Assembly (NCBI RefSeq): GCF_001446935.1
Contig: NZ_LKKK01000002.1
Coordinates: 930,001 to 994,000, forward strand
DNA length: 64,000 nucleotides
Origin: Pseudomonas sp. TTU2014-080ASC
Lineage (GTDB): Bacteria > Pseudomonadota > Gammaproteobacteria > Pseudomonadales > Pseudomonadaceae
Reading direction: 5' to 3'
Both the position numbers and the translations under genes were made by a program. Under the pieces are notes generated by a model. The model was not told the DNA's origin. It saw only the letters and a list, made by a program, of their open reading frames with translations, and made no database searches. Positions 9,948-20,654 of this stretch are shown here, one piece after another (the stretch's first letter is position 1; the number at the start of each line of letters is the position of its first letter).

Positions 9948-9975
9948 TTGCGTCAATGCTGTGCTCTGGTATTAT
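9948..9975 (+). promoter_or_regulatory. Candidate sigma-70 promoter of rpmE
   Basis: TTGCGT at 9948-9953 and TATTAT at 9970-9975 are separated by 16 bases and lie about 70 bases before rpmE. They sit in the gap between divergent priA and rpmE. The match is good but was judged by eye only. Confidence 0.45.
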
Positions 9976-10045
9976 CGCGACCCTAATTCCGTGCGGTACC
10001 CGACAATAACGTCTGGTGGCGGCACGATAGCCCTGAGGAATCATC

Positions 10046-10261
10046 ATGAAAGCCGATATCCACCCAACATACGAAGCCGTTACCGCCACTTGCAGCTGCG
10101 GCAACGTCATCGAAACTCGCTCCACTCTGGCTAAGCCGCTGAGCCTGGACGTGTGCAACGAGTGCCACCCGTTCTACACCGGCAAGCAGAAAATGCTGGA
10201 TACCGGCGGCCGTGTTGATCGCTTCAAGCAGCGTTTCGGCATGTTCGGCTCCAAGCAGTAA
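10046..10261 (+). CDS. rpmE: 50S ribosomal protein L31 (zinc-binding form)
   Basis: 71 residues. The cysteines CSC near residues 16-18 and CNEC at 37-40 form the zinc site of the primary (C+) L31, which is shed or exchanged under zinc limitation in bacteria having a C- paralogue. The motif [13 protein letters not shown] is diagnostic. An ATG at 10046 follows a CTGAGGAAT ribosome site. The gene is followed at once by a strong terminator that overlaps the beginning of the nuclease gene. Confidence 0.97.
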   Translation: MKADIHPTYEAVTATCSCGNVIETRSTLAKPLSLDVCNECHPFYTGKQKMLDTGGRVDRFKQRFGMFGSKQ

Positions 10262-10305
10262 GCATGCGAGCCGCATCGGAAAGCCCCAAGGGCTACGCCG
10301 AGCGA

Positions 10306-11088
10306 ATGAAAAAGGCGTCCCAAGTGGGCGCCTTTTTTGTTTCCGCTCTATATGCCATCGGTGTCCAGGCCTTCTGCCCTGTGCCCGGCAAGTTGCCGCA
10401 GGTTGACGTGCAGCGCGTTGTCGATGGCGACACCTTGCGCCTCAAAGATGGCCGTAATGTGCGCCTGATCGGTATTAACACGCCGGAGCTGGGGCGTGAG
10501 GGGCGCACTGCTGAGCCGTTCGCTGAGGCTGCGCGTAGGCGCTTGCAGGCGCTGGTAGATGCCAGTGACGGGCGTGTGCTGTTACAGACCGGGCGGGAGA
10601 GTAGGGACCGTTACGGTCGTACCCTGGCTCATGTATACGACCTCAATGGTCACAACCTTGAGGCGCAACTGCTTGCCGAAGGTTTGGGGTACCAGGTTGC
10701 TGTGGCACCCAATCTGGATCTGATTGATTGCCAGTTCAGTGCCGAGCAGAGTGCTCGCGCGGCCAAGGCAGGGTTGTGGCGGCAGTTGAAGGTACTGAGC
10801 CCGGCTGATATCCGCACGGGTGGTTTTGCTCTGATCCAGGGGCGCGTGCAGCGTGTTGAGCGCAATGGCGGTGGCGTCTGGTTGGAGATGGGCGATTCGC
10901 TGGTGTTGCATATCTCGCGGCAGAATCTGGAGGCCTTTGACCTAGGCGAGGTGACCGCGCTGAGAGGACAAACCGTGGAGGCGCGGGGGTGGGTGGTGGA
11001 CCGCGCGCAGCGGGGCAAGGTTCGCTCCGGTCAGGCGCGTTGGCAGTTGTCTCTGACCGGGCAGGCTATGTTGCAGCGCCTGCCCTAA
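10306..11088 (+). CDS. Secreted thermonuclease (SNase)-family nuclease
   Basis: 260 residues from the ATG at 10306. Residues 1-22 (MKKASQVGAFFVSALYAIGVQA) have the shape of a Sec signal peptide. The SNase fold follows with RVVDGDTLRL, VRLIGINTPE, the arginine-bearing RDRYGRTLA and LLAEGLGY, matching the catalytic Asp/Arg/Glu layout of staphylococcal nuclease relatives. About 100 C-terminal residues form an extra domain of unknown role. The frame is open to an ATG at 10264, but that start would bury the signal peptide. The ribosome site is weak at both starts. The start overlaps the rpmE terminator, so expression should depend on readthrough or an internal promoter. Confidence 0.85.
   Translation: MKKASQVGAFFVSALYAIGVQAFCPVPGKLPQVDVQRVVDGDTLRLKDGRNVRLIGINTPELGREGRTAEPFAEAARRRLQALVDASDGRVLLQTGRESRDRYGRTLAHVYDLNGHNLEAQLLAEGLGYQVAVAPNLDLIDCQFSAEQSARAAKAGLWRQLKVLSPADIRTGGFALIQGRVQRVERNGGGVWLEMGDSLVLHISRQNLEAFDLGEVTALRGQTVEARGWVVDRAQRGKVRSGQARWQLSLTGQAMLQRLP
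10309..10338 (+). terminator. Intrinsic terminator of rpmE inside the start of the next gene
   Basis: Left arm AAAAAGGCGTCCC (10309-10321), loop AAGT, and right arm GGGCGCC followed by six T (10326-10338). The only imperfection is one unpaired T. It is 47 bases after the rpmE stop and has all hallmarks of a Rho-independent terminator. It begins immediately after the likely ATG (10306) of the following nuclease gene, so the same bases encode that protein's signal peptide. Confidence 0.85.
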
Positions 11089-11241
11089 ACTGATGTTGGA
11101 ATGGGCTGCTGCGGCACGTGATCAGGCCATTCAGGGCGTAAGCCAGAGCGGTGTGGCGCAGGGGCGCAGTCTTGTACAGCTGTGGGCAACTTGCGTATCC
11201 TCCCGCCTGCCTGTTCAACCCCCCTTAGCGGAAATGCCACT

Positions 11242-12510
11242 ATGTCTGATTTGAAAACAGCCGCGCTCGAATACCACGCGAGTCCTCGTCCGGGTAAGTT
11301 GAGTGTCGAGCTAACCAAGCCAACTGCCACCGCACGGGACCTTTCCCTGGCTTACAGTCCAGGTGTTGCAGAGCCAGTGCGTGAAATTGCACGTGATCCT
11401 GAACTGGCCTATCGCTACACCGGTAAAGGCAATCTGGTAGCTGTGATTTCTGATGGCACCGCCATTCTGGGGCTGGGCGACCTCGGCCCGCTGGCCTCCA
11501 AGCCAGTTATGGAAGGTAAAGGTGTTCTGTTCAAGCGCTTTGCCGGTGTTGACGTGTTCGACATCGAAGTAGAAGCCGAAAGTCCGCAGGCCTTTATCGA
11601 CACGGTTCGCCGCATCTCCATCACCTTCGGTGGTATCAACCTGGAAGACATCAAAGCGCCTGAGTGCTTTGAGATTGAACGCACGCTGATCGAACAGTGC
11701 GACATTCCGGTTTTCCACGATGACCAACATGGCACCGCTATCGTTACTGCGGCCGGTATGCTCAACGCGCTGGAAATCGCTGGCAAGAGCCTGCCTGAGG
11801 CCAAAATCGTCTGCCTCGGTGCGGGGGCTGCTGCCATCTCCTGCATGAAGCTGCTGGTGAGCATGGGCGCGAAGATCGAGAACATCTTCATGGTCGACCG
11901 CAAAGGTGTTATCCATGCCGGTCGCGACGACCTGAACCAGTACAAGGCCGTTTTCGCCAGCGAAACCGATAAGCGCACAATGTCCGATGCGCTGGAAGGG
12001 GCTGACGTGTTTGTAGGCCTATCCGGCCCGAACCTGCTGAGCGCTGAAGACCTCAAGCGCATGGCGCCGAATCCAATCGTCTTCGCCTGCTCCAACCCAG
12101 ATCCGGAAATCAGCCCTGAGCTGGCGCACAGCACGCGTAATGATGTGATCATGGCGACTGGTCGTTCCGACTACCCGAACCAGGTCAACAACGTGCTGGG
12201 CTTCCCGTTCATCTTCCGTGGCGCGCTGGATGTTCGTGCAACCCGCATCAACGAAGAGATGAAGATTGCCGCTGCCCTGGCTCTGCGTGATCTGGCCAAA
12301 GAGCCGGTACCGCAGGAAGTCTGTGATGCCTACGGTGGGATTAAGCTGGAGTTCGGCCGTGAGTACATCATTCCGAAGCCGATGGATCAGCGCCTGATCA
12401 ACGTGGTATGTGATGCTGTGGCTAAAGCTGCCATCGACAGTGGTGTGGCTACCCTGCCATATCCAAAGCACTACCCGCTACAGTCTGTTGAAGACGTCTT
12501 CAAAGGCTAA
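11242..12510 (+). CDS. maeB: Malic enzyme, NAD(P)-dependent (short form)
   Basis: 422 residues beginning MSDLKTAALEYH. It has the malic-enzyme catalytic motif VFHDDQHGTAIV and the dinucleotide-binding GAGAAAISCMKLL. It ends near residue 422, so it lacks the phosphotransacetylase-like tail of the long MaeB form and resembles the single-domain Pseudomonas enzyme. It decarboxylates malate to pyruvate, giving reducing power and a gluconeogenic link. Cofactor preference is not decided by what I can read. The frame is open to 11182, but the ATG at 11242 gives the usual N-terminus. It is convergent with ponA. Confidence 0.9.
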   Translation: MSDLKTAALEYHASPRPGKLSVELTKPTATARDLSLAYSPGVAEPVREIARDPELAYRYTGKGNLVAVISDGTAILGLGDLGPLASKPVMEGKGVLFKRFAGVDVFDIEVEAESPQAFIDTVRRISITFGGINLEDIKAPECFEIERTLIEQCDIPVFHDDQHGTAIVTAAGMLNALEIAGKSLPEAKIVCLGAGAAAISCMKLLVSMGAKIENIFMVDRKGVIHAGRDDLNQYKAVFASETDKRTMSDALEGADVFVGLSGPNLLSAEDLKRMAPNPIVFACSNPDPEISPELAHSTRNDVIMATGRSDYPNQVNNVLGFPFIFRGALDVRATRINEEMKIAAALALRDLAKEPVPQEVCDAYGGIKLEFGREYIIPKPMDQRLINVVCDAVAKAAIDSGVATLPYPKHYPLQSVEDVFKG

Positions 12511-12520
12511 TCAGCAACTT

Positions 12521-12552
12521 AATAAAAAACCCGCTTCGGCGGGTTTTTTATT
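12521..12552. terminator. Bidirectional intrinsic terminator between maeB and ponA
   Basis: A-rich flank, stem CCCGC-TTCG-GCGGG, then a run of T; the mirrored A and T tracts make it work on both strands. It lies 10 bases after maeB and about 50 bases beyond the end of ponA, which is transcribed towards it. Confidence 0.9.
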
Positions 12553-12601
12553 ATTTGTCACTTGCCTGGCCCACCGGCTGGTGGGCGGTCTTTGAAGAGA
12601 A

Positions 12602-15013
12602 TCAGAATAGATCGAGTGGTGCCATTTCATCAGCCGGCAACGGGCTGCCGGGGATGCTGGAGCCTGGATCGAACTCACCGACCGGCGGTGGAGAATCCTC
12701 AATCTTGAATAACTCGAAATAGGCATTCGGCGTGTCGGGTGTAGCTGCCCGGCCGCTGTACGGATCAACGCGCAGAGTCAGCAAGCCTTCTGGCTCGGGC
12801 AGTTCATGGCTGGGCTTACCTTTAAGGGCTTCGCCCATGAAGCTCATCCAGATTGGCAGAGCAACGGTGCCGCCATATTCGTGACGCCCCAGGCTTTCTG
12901 GCTGATCAAAGCCGGCCCAGACTGTGGTGACGTAATCCGCGTTGTAGCCGGAGAACCAGCTGTCCTTGGACTCGTTGGTGGTGCCTGTTTTGCCAGCCAG
13001 GTCGTCCCGTTTCAACGCCAGTGCACGGCGGCCGGTGCCGCGTGTGATCACGTCTTTAAGCATACTGGTCATGATGTAGGCGGTGCGCCCATCAATCACC
13101 CGCTTGGCCTCAATCGGCGCTTCAGGCAAAGCTTTGTCGCCTACGCTGATGGCCAGCGCGTTTTGCTCGGCGCTGTGGCTGATTCCGGCCGGTGTCTGCT
13201 CTGGGTTAGCGGTAAACAGGCGCTTGCCGTTGCGGTCCTCAATAGACTGCACTAGGTAGGGCTCCACCTTGTAGCCACCATTGGCGAACACACTCCAGCC
13301 TTCAGCAATTTCCATTGGGGTCAGGCTGGCTGTGCCCAGTGACAGTGAGAGGTTCGGCGGCAGATCGCTCTTGTCGAAACCAAACTTCTCAATGTAGTTC
13401 AGGGTGCTGTTCAGGCCGAGGTCCTGCAGCAGGCGGATCGAAACCATGTTGCGCGAGCGATAGAGCGCTTCGCGCAATCGGATCGGGCCAAGGAAGGTGT
13501 TATTGTCATTCTTCGGTCGCCAGACTTGAGACTGGCTGTTTTCGGCAAAGACAATTGGTGCATCGTTTACCAATGTCGCTGCGGTGTAGCCTTTATCCAG
13601 CGCAGCACTGTAAATAAATGGCTTGAAGCTTGAGCCTGGCTGGCGTTTCGCTTGGGTGGCGCGGTTGTAGTTGCTCTGCTCAAACGAGAAGCCTCCAACC
13701 AATGCGCGGATGGCACCGCTGTTTGGGTCGAGGGTTACGAGTGCGCTTTGTGCGGTCGGGACCTGGGCGAAGCTCAGGCTGCCGTCATCTTTACGCAATA
13801 CCCGGATCAGATCGCCGACTTTCGCGACATCGGCTGGGCTGCGTGGGCGGGGCCCCAGACTGTTGGAGTTGATGAACGGGCGGGCCCATTTCATGCTGTC
13901 CCAGGCTACTGCTTGTTCCTCGCCGCTGCGCATTAAGACGAGTATTCCGCTTTTTTCAACGCTGGTAACAATCGCAGGCTCCAGCCCACCGCGGGATGTC
14001 TGCTTGCTGAGTTCGGCCAGCCACTGCTCTTTGCTCAGGCCGGGGAAGCGGGCGGTCGGGCCTCGGTAGCCATGGCGTTGATCGTAAGTCATCAAGCCAT
14101 CGCGCACCGCATTGTTGGCGGCAATTTGTAAATCACTTGGAATGGTTGTGGTGACGTTGAAACCTTCGGTGTAGGCCTCACTGCCATAGCGGCCAACCAT
14201 TTCCGCACGGGCCATTTCTGCTACATACGGGGCGATCAGCTCCGGCTGCTGAACGTGGTGGCTGGCATTGATTGGTTCGGCTATGGCTTCGTCATAGCGT
14301 TGCTTGTCGATCTTGCCTAGTGAATAAAGGCGTCCCAAGATCCAGTCGCGACGCTCAAGTGCGCGCTTGGGATTGACCAGCGGGTTAAACCGGGAAGGGG
14401 CTTTGGGCAGGCCTGCAATCATTGCCATCTGTGCCAAGGTAATATCGCGAATCGATTTGCCGTAATAAACCTGTGCAGCAGCCTCAATCCCGTATGCGCG
14501 ATTGCCTAAATAAATCTTGTTTACATAAAGTTCGAGAATTTCGTTCTTGCTAAGCTCGCGTTCAATTTGCAGAGCAAGAAGAATTTCGTTGATCTTTCGT
14601 GAAAAGCTGCGCTCACTGCTGAGGAAGAAGTTTTTGGCAACCTGCATGGTGATCGTGCTGCCGCCTGTTTGAATTTGGCCGCTTCGCAGAATCTGCGTTG
14701 CTGCGCGCATCAAACTGGTTGGGTCGACGCCGTAGTGGTTGGCAAAGTTATCGTCCTCAGCTGCCAGCAAGGCATTAATAAAGTCTTGCGGGATTTCATT
14801 AAACGCAATCGGAGAGCGGCGCATTTCACCAAACTCTGCGATTAGTTTTGCATCACTGCTATAGACACGCAGCGGAATCTGCAGCTGAATACTGCGAAGG
14901 GTTTCTACGGAGGGGAGGCTGGGGCTTAGATAAAGGAATGCACCGCTCAAACTGAGAGCTAGGCCACAAAAAGCTGCAATCCCGGCCCAAAAAAAGAAAC
15001 GCAGAAGTCGCAT
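12602..15013 (-). CDS. ponA: Penicillin-binding protein 1A (class A, bifunctional)
   Basis: 803 residues. There is an N-terminal membrane anchor (residues 5-30). The GT51 glycosyltransferase domain has the catalytic glutamate in AAEDDNFANHYGVDP (about residue 86) and GGSTITMQVAKN. After an OB-like insert comes the transpeptidase domain with the SxxK serine in QPGSSFKPF, SRN and KTGTT. It polymerises and cross-links peptidoglycan at the inner membrane. I use the ATG at 15013; a TTG lies one codon upstream. The gene is divergent from pilM, the arrangement usual in gammaproteobacteria. Confidence 0.95.
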   Translation of the reverse strand: MRLLRFFFWAGIAAFCGLALSLSGAFLYLSPSLPSVETLRSIQLQIPLRVYSSDAKLIAEFGEMRRSPIAFNEIPQDFINALLAAEDDNFANHYGVDPTSLMRAATQILRSGQIQTGGSTITMQVAKNFFLSSERSFSRKINEILLALQIERELSKNEILELYVNKIYLGNRAYGIEAAAQVYYGKSIRDITLAQMAMIAGLPKAPSRFNPLVNPKRALERRDWILGRLYSLGKIDKQRYDEAIAEPINASHHVQQPELIAPYVAEMARAEMVGRYGSEAYTEGFNVTTTIPSDLQIAANNAVRDGLMTYDQRHGYRGPTARFPGLSKEQWLAELSKQTSRGGLEPAIVTSVEKSGILVLMRSGEEQAVAWDSMKWARPFINSNSLGPRPRSPADVAKVGDLIRVLRKDDGSLSFAQVPTAQSALVTLDPNSGAIRALVGGFSFEQSNYNRATQAKRQPGSSFKPFIYSAALDKGYTAATLVNDAPIVFAENSQSQVWRPKNDNNTFLGPIRLREALYRSRNMVSIRLLQDLGLNSTLNYIEKFGFDKSDLPPNLSLSLGTASLTPMEIAEGWSVFANGGYKVEPYLVQSIEDRNGKRLFTANPEQTPAGISHSAEQNALAISVGDKALPEAPIEAKRVIDGRTAYIMTSMLKDVITRGTGRRALALKRDDLAGKTGTTNESKDSWFSGYNADYVTTVWAGFDQPESLGRHEYGGTVALPIWMSFMGEALKGKPSHELPEPEGLLTLRVDPYSGRAATPDTPNAYFELFKIEDSPPPVGEFDPGSSIPGSPLPADEMAPLDLF

Positions 15014-15085
15014 CAAGGTGTGTGGATTTCCAAATAAAAGAAAGGCTTAAGAAAGACCCGGGGTTGAAAGAATAAAACTGATTAC

Positions 15086-15091
15086 ATTATA
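15086..15091 (-). promoter_or_regulatory. Candidate -10 element for ponA
   Basis: The minus strand carries a perfect TATAAT at 15091-15086, about 75 bases upstream of the ponA ATG. I see no convincing -35 at the right spacing, so this is a tentative call. Confidence 0.3.
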
Positions 15092-15116
15092 AGCGGTTTT
15101 TTTGCAGGGTAGCCAT

Positions 15117-15145
15117 TTGCGATTCTGTCAAGACTGTTATTTAAT
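15117..15145 (+). promoter_or_regulatory. Candidate sigma-70 promoter of the pilMNOPQ operon
   Basis: TTGCGA (15117-15122), a 17-base spacer and TTTAAT (15140-15145) lie about 50 bases upstream of pilM in the AT-rich gap between divergent ponA and pilM. No other start signal for the operon was evident. Confidence 0.45.
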
Positions 15146-15170
15146 GTGAAAAAACATAAATAGTCCGTAA

Positions 15171-16261
<1,091 letters not shown>

Positions 16262-16262
<1 letters not shown>

Positions 16263-16834
16263 TGGCGCGGATCAACCTTCTACCTTGGCGTGAACAACTG
16301 CGCGAAGAGCGCAAGCAGCGCTTTCTGGCATCACTCGGCGGCGTATTTATTGTTGGTGCTGCGACTGTTTTTCTGGCTGGACAGTACCTGGATAGTGCGA
16401 TTGAGCAGCAGAATGCGCGCAACCAGTTCATTCGCACAGAAATTTCCTCACTGGATAGCCGCATCAAAGAAATCAGTGAGCTCAAAACCCGACGTGAGCA
16501 ACTGCTGGAGCGGATGAAGATCATCCAGGATCTGCAGGGTAACCGGCCAATTATTGGGCGTATCTTCGATCAGTTGGTTCGGACGTTGCCTGACGGTGTT
16601 CACTTCAGCGAAGTTAAGACAACAGGCAAGAGTATCGCGATTGTTGGGGCGGCAGAATCGAATAACCGCGTTTCTGCTCTGATGCGTAGTCTGGACGCCT
16701 CCGACTGGTTCACTTCACCGAATCTGACAGAAGTTAAAGCCGTTACAGCGGGTGCTGTTGATCAGGCAAATGTCTTCAAGTTGACGGTGCAGCAAACTGA
16801 GCCGGAAAAAGAAGTTGAGGAGGCCAAACGATGA
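16262..16834 (+). CDS. pilN: Type IV pilus alignment protein PilN
   Basis: 190 residues. It begins with the PilM-binding motif ARINLLPWREQLREER, followed by one transmembrane helix (about 24-42), a coiled coil (about 45-85) and a periplasmic ferredoxin-like domain. It pairs with PilO in the inner-membrane subcomplex. It overlaps pilM by one base (TAATG) and pilO by four (ATGA), which points to translational coupling. Confidence 0.95.
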
Positions 16835-17460
16835 GCCTTAATGATTCGCTGGAGAGTCTCCGCAAAATAGACCTCAATGATCTGGACTTTAATAACGTCG
16901 GATCATGGCCTGCAGCCGTTAAGGTCATCAGCGGCATCCTCTTGTTCGTTGCAATCCTTGGGCTGGGTTACCAGTTCTACATCAGCGATATGCAAACGCA
17001 GTTGGACAGTGCTGTCGCTGAGGAGAGCTCCCTTAAACAGCAGTTCACGACTAAGGCGCATCAGGCTGCAAACCTGGAAGCCTATAAAGAGCAAATGGCC
17101 GAGATGGAAGAGTCGTTTGGTGCACTGCTTAAGCAGTTGCCAAGTGATACCGAAGTTCCTGGCTTGCTTGAGGATATTACCCGTACTGGCTTAGGCAGTG
17201 GTCTTGAGTTTGAAGAGATCAAGCTGTTGCCAGAGGTCACTCAGCAGTTCTATATCGAGTTGCCGATCCAGATCAAAGTGTTCGGTTCGTACCATGATCT
17301 GGCGACCTTCGTCAGTGGTGTGGCTAGCCTTCCGCGGATCGTGACGCTGCATGATTTTGAGTTGAAGCCGAACGCTAAAAATGAGCTTGGGTCTTCGGTT
17401 CTGGGCATGAGTATTTTGGCGAAAACTTACCGCTATAACGATAAGGGGGTCACCAAATGA
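16831..17460 (+). CDS. pilO: Type IV pilus alignment protein PilO
   Basis: 209 residues. A short cytoplasmic N-terminus is followed by a transmembrane helix around residues 30-50 (VISGILLFVAILGLGYQF), a coiled coil and a periplasmic domain containing EFEEIKLLPE. It forms a heterodimer with PilN and contacts the lipoprotein PilP. ATGA overlaps exist at both ends, with pilN and pilP. Confidence 0.95.
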   Translation: MSLNDSLESLRKIDLNDLDFNNVGSWPAAVKVISGILLFVAILGLGYQFYISDMQTQLDSAVAEESSLKQQFTTKAHQAANLEAYKEQMAEMEESFGALLKQLPSDTEVPGLLEDITRTGLGSGLEFEEIKLLPEVTQQFYIELPIQIKVFGSYHDLATFVSGVASLPRIVTLHDFELKPNAKNELGSSVLGMSILAKTYRYNDKGVTK

Positions 17461-17981
17461 AAATGCGTTATTCCCTTATTGTGTTGTTGTCTGTTGGGCT
17501 TGCTGGTTGTGGAAATGGGGATTTTTCTGACTTGCAAACCTTTATGGATGAAGTTCGTGCACGCCCGAAGGGGGCTATTGAACCGCTGCCGAAGTTTTTG
17601 CCGTACGAGAGCTTTACCTATGGCGCTTCATCTTTGCGCAGCCCATTCCAGCCACCTGTGAAAATCGATCTGACATCGCGTCAGAAGGGCTCTAACAATA
17701 TTAAGCCTGATGAAAACCGGGTTAAGCAGTTCCTCGAAGAGTTCAATATTGAAACCTTTGAGATGGTAGGAACGCTTTCCAACACTGGCGGCGTGTTTGC
17801 TTTGATTAACGCCGCGAGTAATGGCGTTCATCGTGTGCGCGTTGGTGACTATCTGGGGCGTAACCACGGGCGGATTGTTTCGATCAATGATTCTTCCGTC
17901 GAGGTTGTAGAAATTGTCCCGGACGGTGAAGGGGGATGGCTCGAGCGGCCACGCAGTATTACCCTCAAGGAGAGCTCCTAG
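17457..17981 (+). CDS. pilP: Type IV pilus lipoprotein PilP
   Basis: 174 residues. The signal peptide ends in the lipobox LAGC (cysteine near residue 19). The chain then has an extended region and the beta-rich homology-region domain with YLGRNHGRIVSINDSSVEV. PilP connects PilNO to the secretin PilQ across the periplasm. The gap to pilQ is only 15 bases. Confidence 0.95.
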   Translation: MKMRYSLIVLLSVGLAGCGNGDFSDLQTFMDEVRARPKGAIEPLPKFLPYESFTYGASSLRSPFQPPVKIDLTSRQKGSNNIKPDENRVKQFLEEFNIETFEMVGTLSNTGGVFALINAASNGVHRVRVGDYLGRNHGRIVSINDSSVEVVEIVPDGEGGWLERPRSITLKESS

Positions 17982-17996
17982 GGGAGTTGATTACCT

Positions 17997-20081
17997 ATGA
18001 AAAAATATAATCTGTCTGCCAAACGGAATCGCCCAATGAATAAATCAGTGCTGCATCTATGTTTTCCATTGCTGGCGGTATTTCTATCCCCGGAAGTGCT
18101 TGCAGCTAATCTGCAAGGGCTGGATGTAGCGGCTCTGCCTGGGGATCGTGTTGAGCTGAAGTTGTCTTTTGACGAGCCGGTGTTGGCTCCGCGTGGCTAC
18201 ACAATTGATCAGCCTGCGCGTATTGCCCTCGACTTGCCGGGTGTTTCCAATAAGTTGGGCACCAAGAATAAAGACTTGGGCGTTGGTAATGCCCGCAGCG
18301 TGACTATTGTCGAGGCTGGCGATCGAACTCGTTTGATCGTAAACCTGACCAACCTTTCTTCTTATAACACCCGTGCCGAAGGCAACAATGTTTATGTTGT
18401 TGTAGGTGAAGGGGCTGGTGCTGCTACTGCTCAGACCAGTGCTACACCAGCAGCTGCGCCGGCGCCAGCCAAGGTGTTTGCCCCACAAGGGCGAGTCATC
18501 AATAACATCGATTTCCAGCGTGGGGAGCAGGGCGAAGGCAATGTTGTCATTTCATTGTCGGACGCGTCTCTGAATCCCGACATTCAGGAACAAGGCGGAA
18601 AAATCCGTCTGAAGTTCGCCAAGACGCAATTGCCTGAATCGTTGCGTGTGCGTCTTGATGTTAAAGACTTCGCAACTCCAGTTCAGTTTGTCAGCGCATC
18701 AGAGTCTCGTGGTGAGACTGAGATCGTGATTGAGCCGACCGGTACGTTTGATTACTTGGCGTATCAGGCTGACAACAAACTTACGCTGAGCATCAAGAAA
18801 CTCACTGAGCGTGAGTTGGAGCAGCGTAAAGCTGAAAGTTTTGCCTATACCGGTGAAAAGCTGTCGCTGAACTTCCAGGATATCGATGTCCGGTCTGTGC
18901 TCCAGCTGATTGCTGATTTTACCGATCTGAACTTGGTAGCCAGTGACACGGTGAGTGGCAATATCACCCTGCGTCTGCAGAATGTGCCATGGGATCAGGC
19001 ATTGGATCTGGTGCTGAAAACCAAGGGTCTGGATAAGCGCAAGGTTGGTAACGTACTGCTCGTGGCTCCAGCTGATGAGATCGCCGCGCGTGAACGTCAG
19101 GAGCTTGAGGCTCAAAAGCAAATTGCCGAGCTGGCTCCGCTGCGTCGCGAACTGATCCAGGTTAACTACGCCAAAGCTGCTGACATTGCCAAGCTGTTCC
19201 AGTCGGTCGCTAGTGGTGAAGGTTTGTCCGATGATCGCGGTTCCATCACTGTTGATGAGCGCACCAATAGCATCATTGCCTATCAGACTCAGGAACGTTT
19301 GGATGAACTGCGCCGCATCGTTTCTCAGCTGGACGTGGCAGTGCGTCAGGTGATGATTGAGGCGCGGATTGTTGAGGCTAACGTCGATTACGACAAGGCT
19401 CTTGGTGTGCGTTGGGGTGGGAACTTTACCGGTGATGACAAATGGTCGTTCAGTGGTGGCGGTGTGATTCCGGGTACTGCTCGTGCACCGTTTGTAGACA
19501 TGGGTGTTGCAGGCAGCTCTGGTATTGGCATTGGGTTTATTACCGATAACGCGATTCTTGATCTTCAACTGAGTGCCATGGAAAAAACCGGTTCTGGCGA
19601 GGTGGTATCCCAGCCGAAGGTGGTGACCTCCGATAAAGAGACAGCAAAAATTCTGAAAGGTACTGAAGTGCCTTATCAGGAGGCGAGCTCCAGTGGCGCG
19701 ACTACCACATCCTTTAAAGAGGCCGCGCTGTCCCTCGAGGTGACGCCACAGATTACGCCTGACAACCGTATTCTGATGGAGGTGAAAGTTAATAAGGACG
19801 CCCCGGACTTCTCCGTAGCTGCATCCACTGGTGGTGTGCCCGCTATTCAGAAGAACGAAGTGAATGCTAAGGTACTGGTCGCTGACGGGGAAACCATCGT
19901 GATCGGTGGTGTGTATTCCAACACTCAGTCCAAGTCTGTGGACAAAGTGCCGTTCCTGGGCGATGTGCCGTATGTAGGTAGCCTGTTCCGTCGGGATATT
20001 GTTCAGGACAAGAAGTCTGAGCTGCTGATCTTCCTGACTCCGCGAATCATGAACAATCAGGCAATCGCTGTGAGTCGTTAA
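17997..20081 (+). CDS. pilQ: Type IV pilus outer-membrane secretin PilQ
   Basis: 694 residues. After the signal sequence come two AMIN domains, an alanine/proline-rich linker (about residues 140-165), an STN-like N0 domain ([19 protein letters not shown]), N1 ([16 protein letters not shown]) and the secretin barrel, which includes [10 protein letters not shown] and ends with [18 protein letters not shown]. It forms the gated channel for pilus extrusion. I keep the ATG at 17997 because GGGGAG lies about 10 bases upstream. The ATG at 18036 (MNKSVLHLC) would give a more typical signal peptide and remains possible. Confidence 0.96.
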   Translation: MKKYNLSAKRNRPMNKSVLHLCFPLLAVFLSPEVLAANLQGLDVAALPGDRVELKLSFDEPVLAPRGYTIDQPARIALDLPGVSNKLGTKNKDLGVGNARSVTIVEAGDRTRLIVNLTNLSSYNTRAEGNNVYVVVGEGAGAATAQTSATPAAAPAPAKVFAPQGRVINNIDFQRGEQGEGNVVISLSDASLNPDIQEQGGKIRLKFAKTQLPESLRVRLDVKDFATPVQFVSASESRGETEIVIEPTGTFDYLAYQADNKLTLSIKKLTERELEQRKAESFAYTGEKLSLNFQDIDVRSVLQLIADFTDLNLVASDTVSGNITLRLQNVPWDQALDLVLKTKGLDKRKVGNVLLVAPADEIAARERQELEAQKQIAELAPLRRELIQVNYAKAADIAKLFQSVASGEGLSDDRGSITVDERTNSIIAYQTQERLDELRRIVSQLDVAVRQVMIEARIVEANVDYDKALGVRWGGNFTGDDKWSFSGGGVIPGTARAPFVDMGVAGSSGIGIGFITDNAILDLQLSAMEKTGSGEVVSQPKVVTSDKETAKILKGTEVPYQEASSSGATTTSFKEAALSLEVTPQITPDNRILMEVKVNKDAPDFSVAASTGGVPAIQKNEVNAKVLVADGETIVIGGVYSNTQSKSVDKVPFLGDVPYVGSLFRRDIVQDKKSELLIFLTPRIMNNQAIAVSR

Positions 20082-20082
20082 G

Positions 20083-20604
20083 TTGGTAAAAAATCTGATT
20101 TTGGTAGGGCCGATGGGGGCGGGTAAGAGCACCATCGGCCGGCTGCTCGCTAAAGAGTTAAAACTGCCGTTCAAAGACTCCGATAAGGAAATTGAGACGC
20201 GCACCGGTGCGGATATCCCGTGGATCTTCGATGTTGAGGGTGAGCAGGGTTTTCGTGAGCGTGAGCAGGCGGTGATTGCCGATCTGTGTGAGGCGGATGG
20301 CATTGTGCTTGCGACGGGTGGTGGCGCGGTGATGCGTCCAGAGAATCGTGCAGCGCTCAAGCGTGGCGGTAATGTGGTTTATTTACATGCCTCGGTCGAG
20401 CAGCAGATTGAACGGACTGCACGTGACCGTAACCGCCCGTTATTGCGTGGCGATGATCCGGGAAAGGTGCTACGTGATCTGCTAGCTGTGCGTGACCCGC
20501 TGTACCGCGAGATTGCCGATATCATCATTGAGACGGATGAGCGCCCGCCGCGCATGGTGGTACAGGAGATCCTAGATCTGCTTGCCGCACTATCTCCCCG
20601 TTAA
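20083..20604 (+). CDS. aroK: Shikimate kinase
   Basis: 173 residues with Walker [10 protein letters not shown], the shikimate-binding DSDKEIE and TGGGAV patterns and the lid arginine in RDRNRPLL. It phosphorylates shikimate in the chorismate pathway. The start is a TTG at 20083, one base after the pilQ stop: the next candidate would remove part of the first beta strand. It is probably translationally coupled to pilQ. The order pilQ-aroK-aroB-damX is conserved in gammaproteobacteria. Confidence 0.95.
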   Translation: MVKNLILVGPMGAGKSTIGRLLAKELKLPFKDSDKEIETRTGADIPWIFDVEGEQGFREREQAVIADLCEADGIVLATGGGAVMRPENRAALKRGGNVVYLHASVEQQIERTARDRNRPLLRGDDPGKVLRDLLAVRDPLYREIADIIIETDERPPRMVVQEILDLLAALSPR

Positions 20605-20654
20605 AGCGCAGAGCGATCTGCGCTATCCTAGGCCCTTTGCAAACTGGGGGCTTT

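Noticed and set aside
18699..20360. 553-codon minus-strand open frame opposite pilQ and aroK
   Set aside because: Antisense shadow of the secretin gene; no domain or ribosome site supports it.
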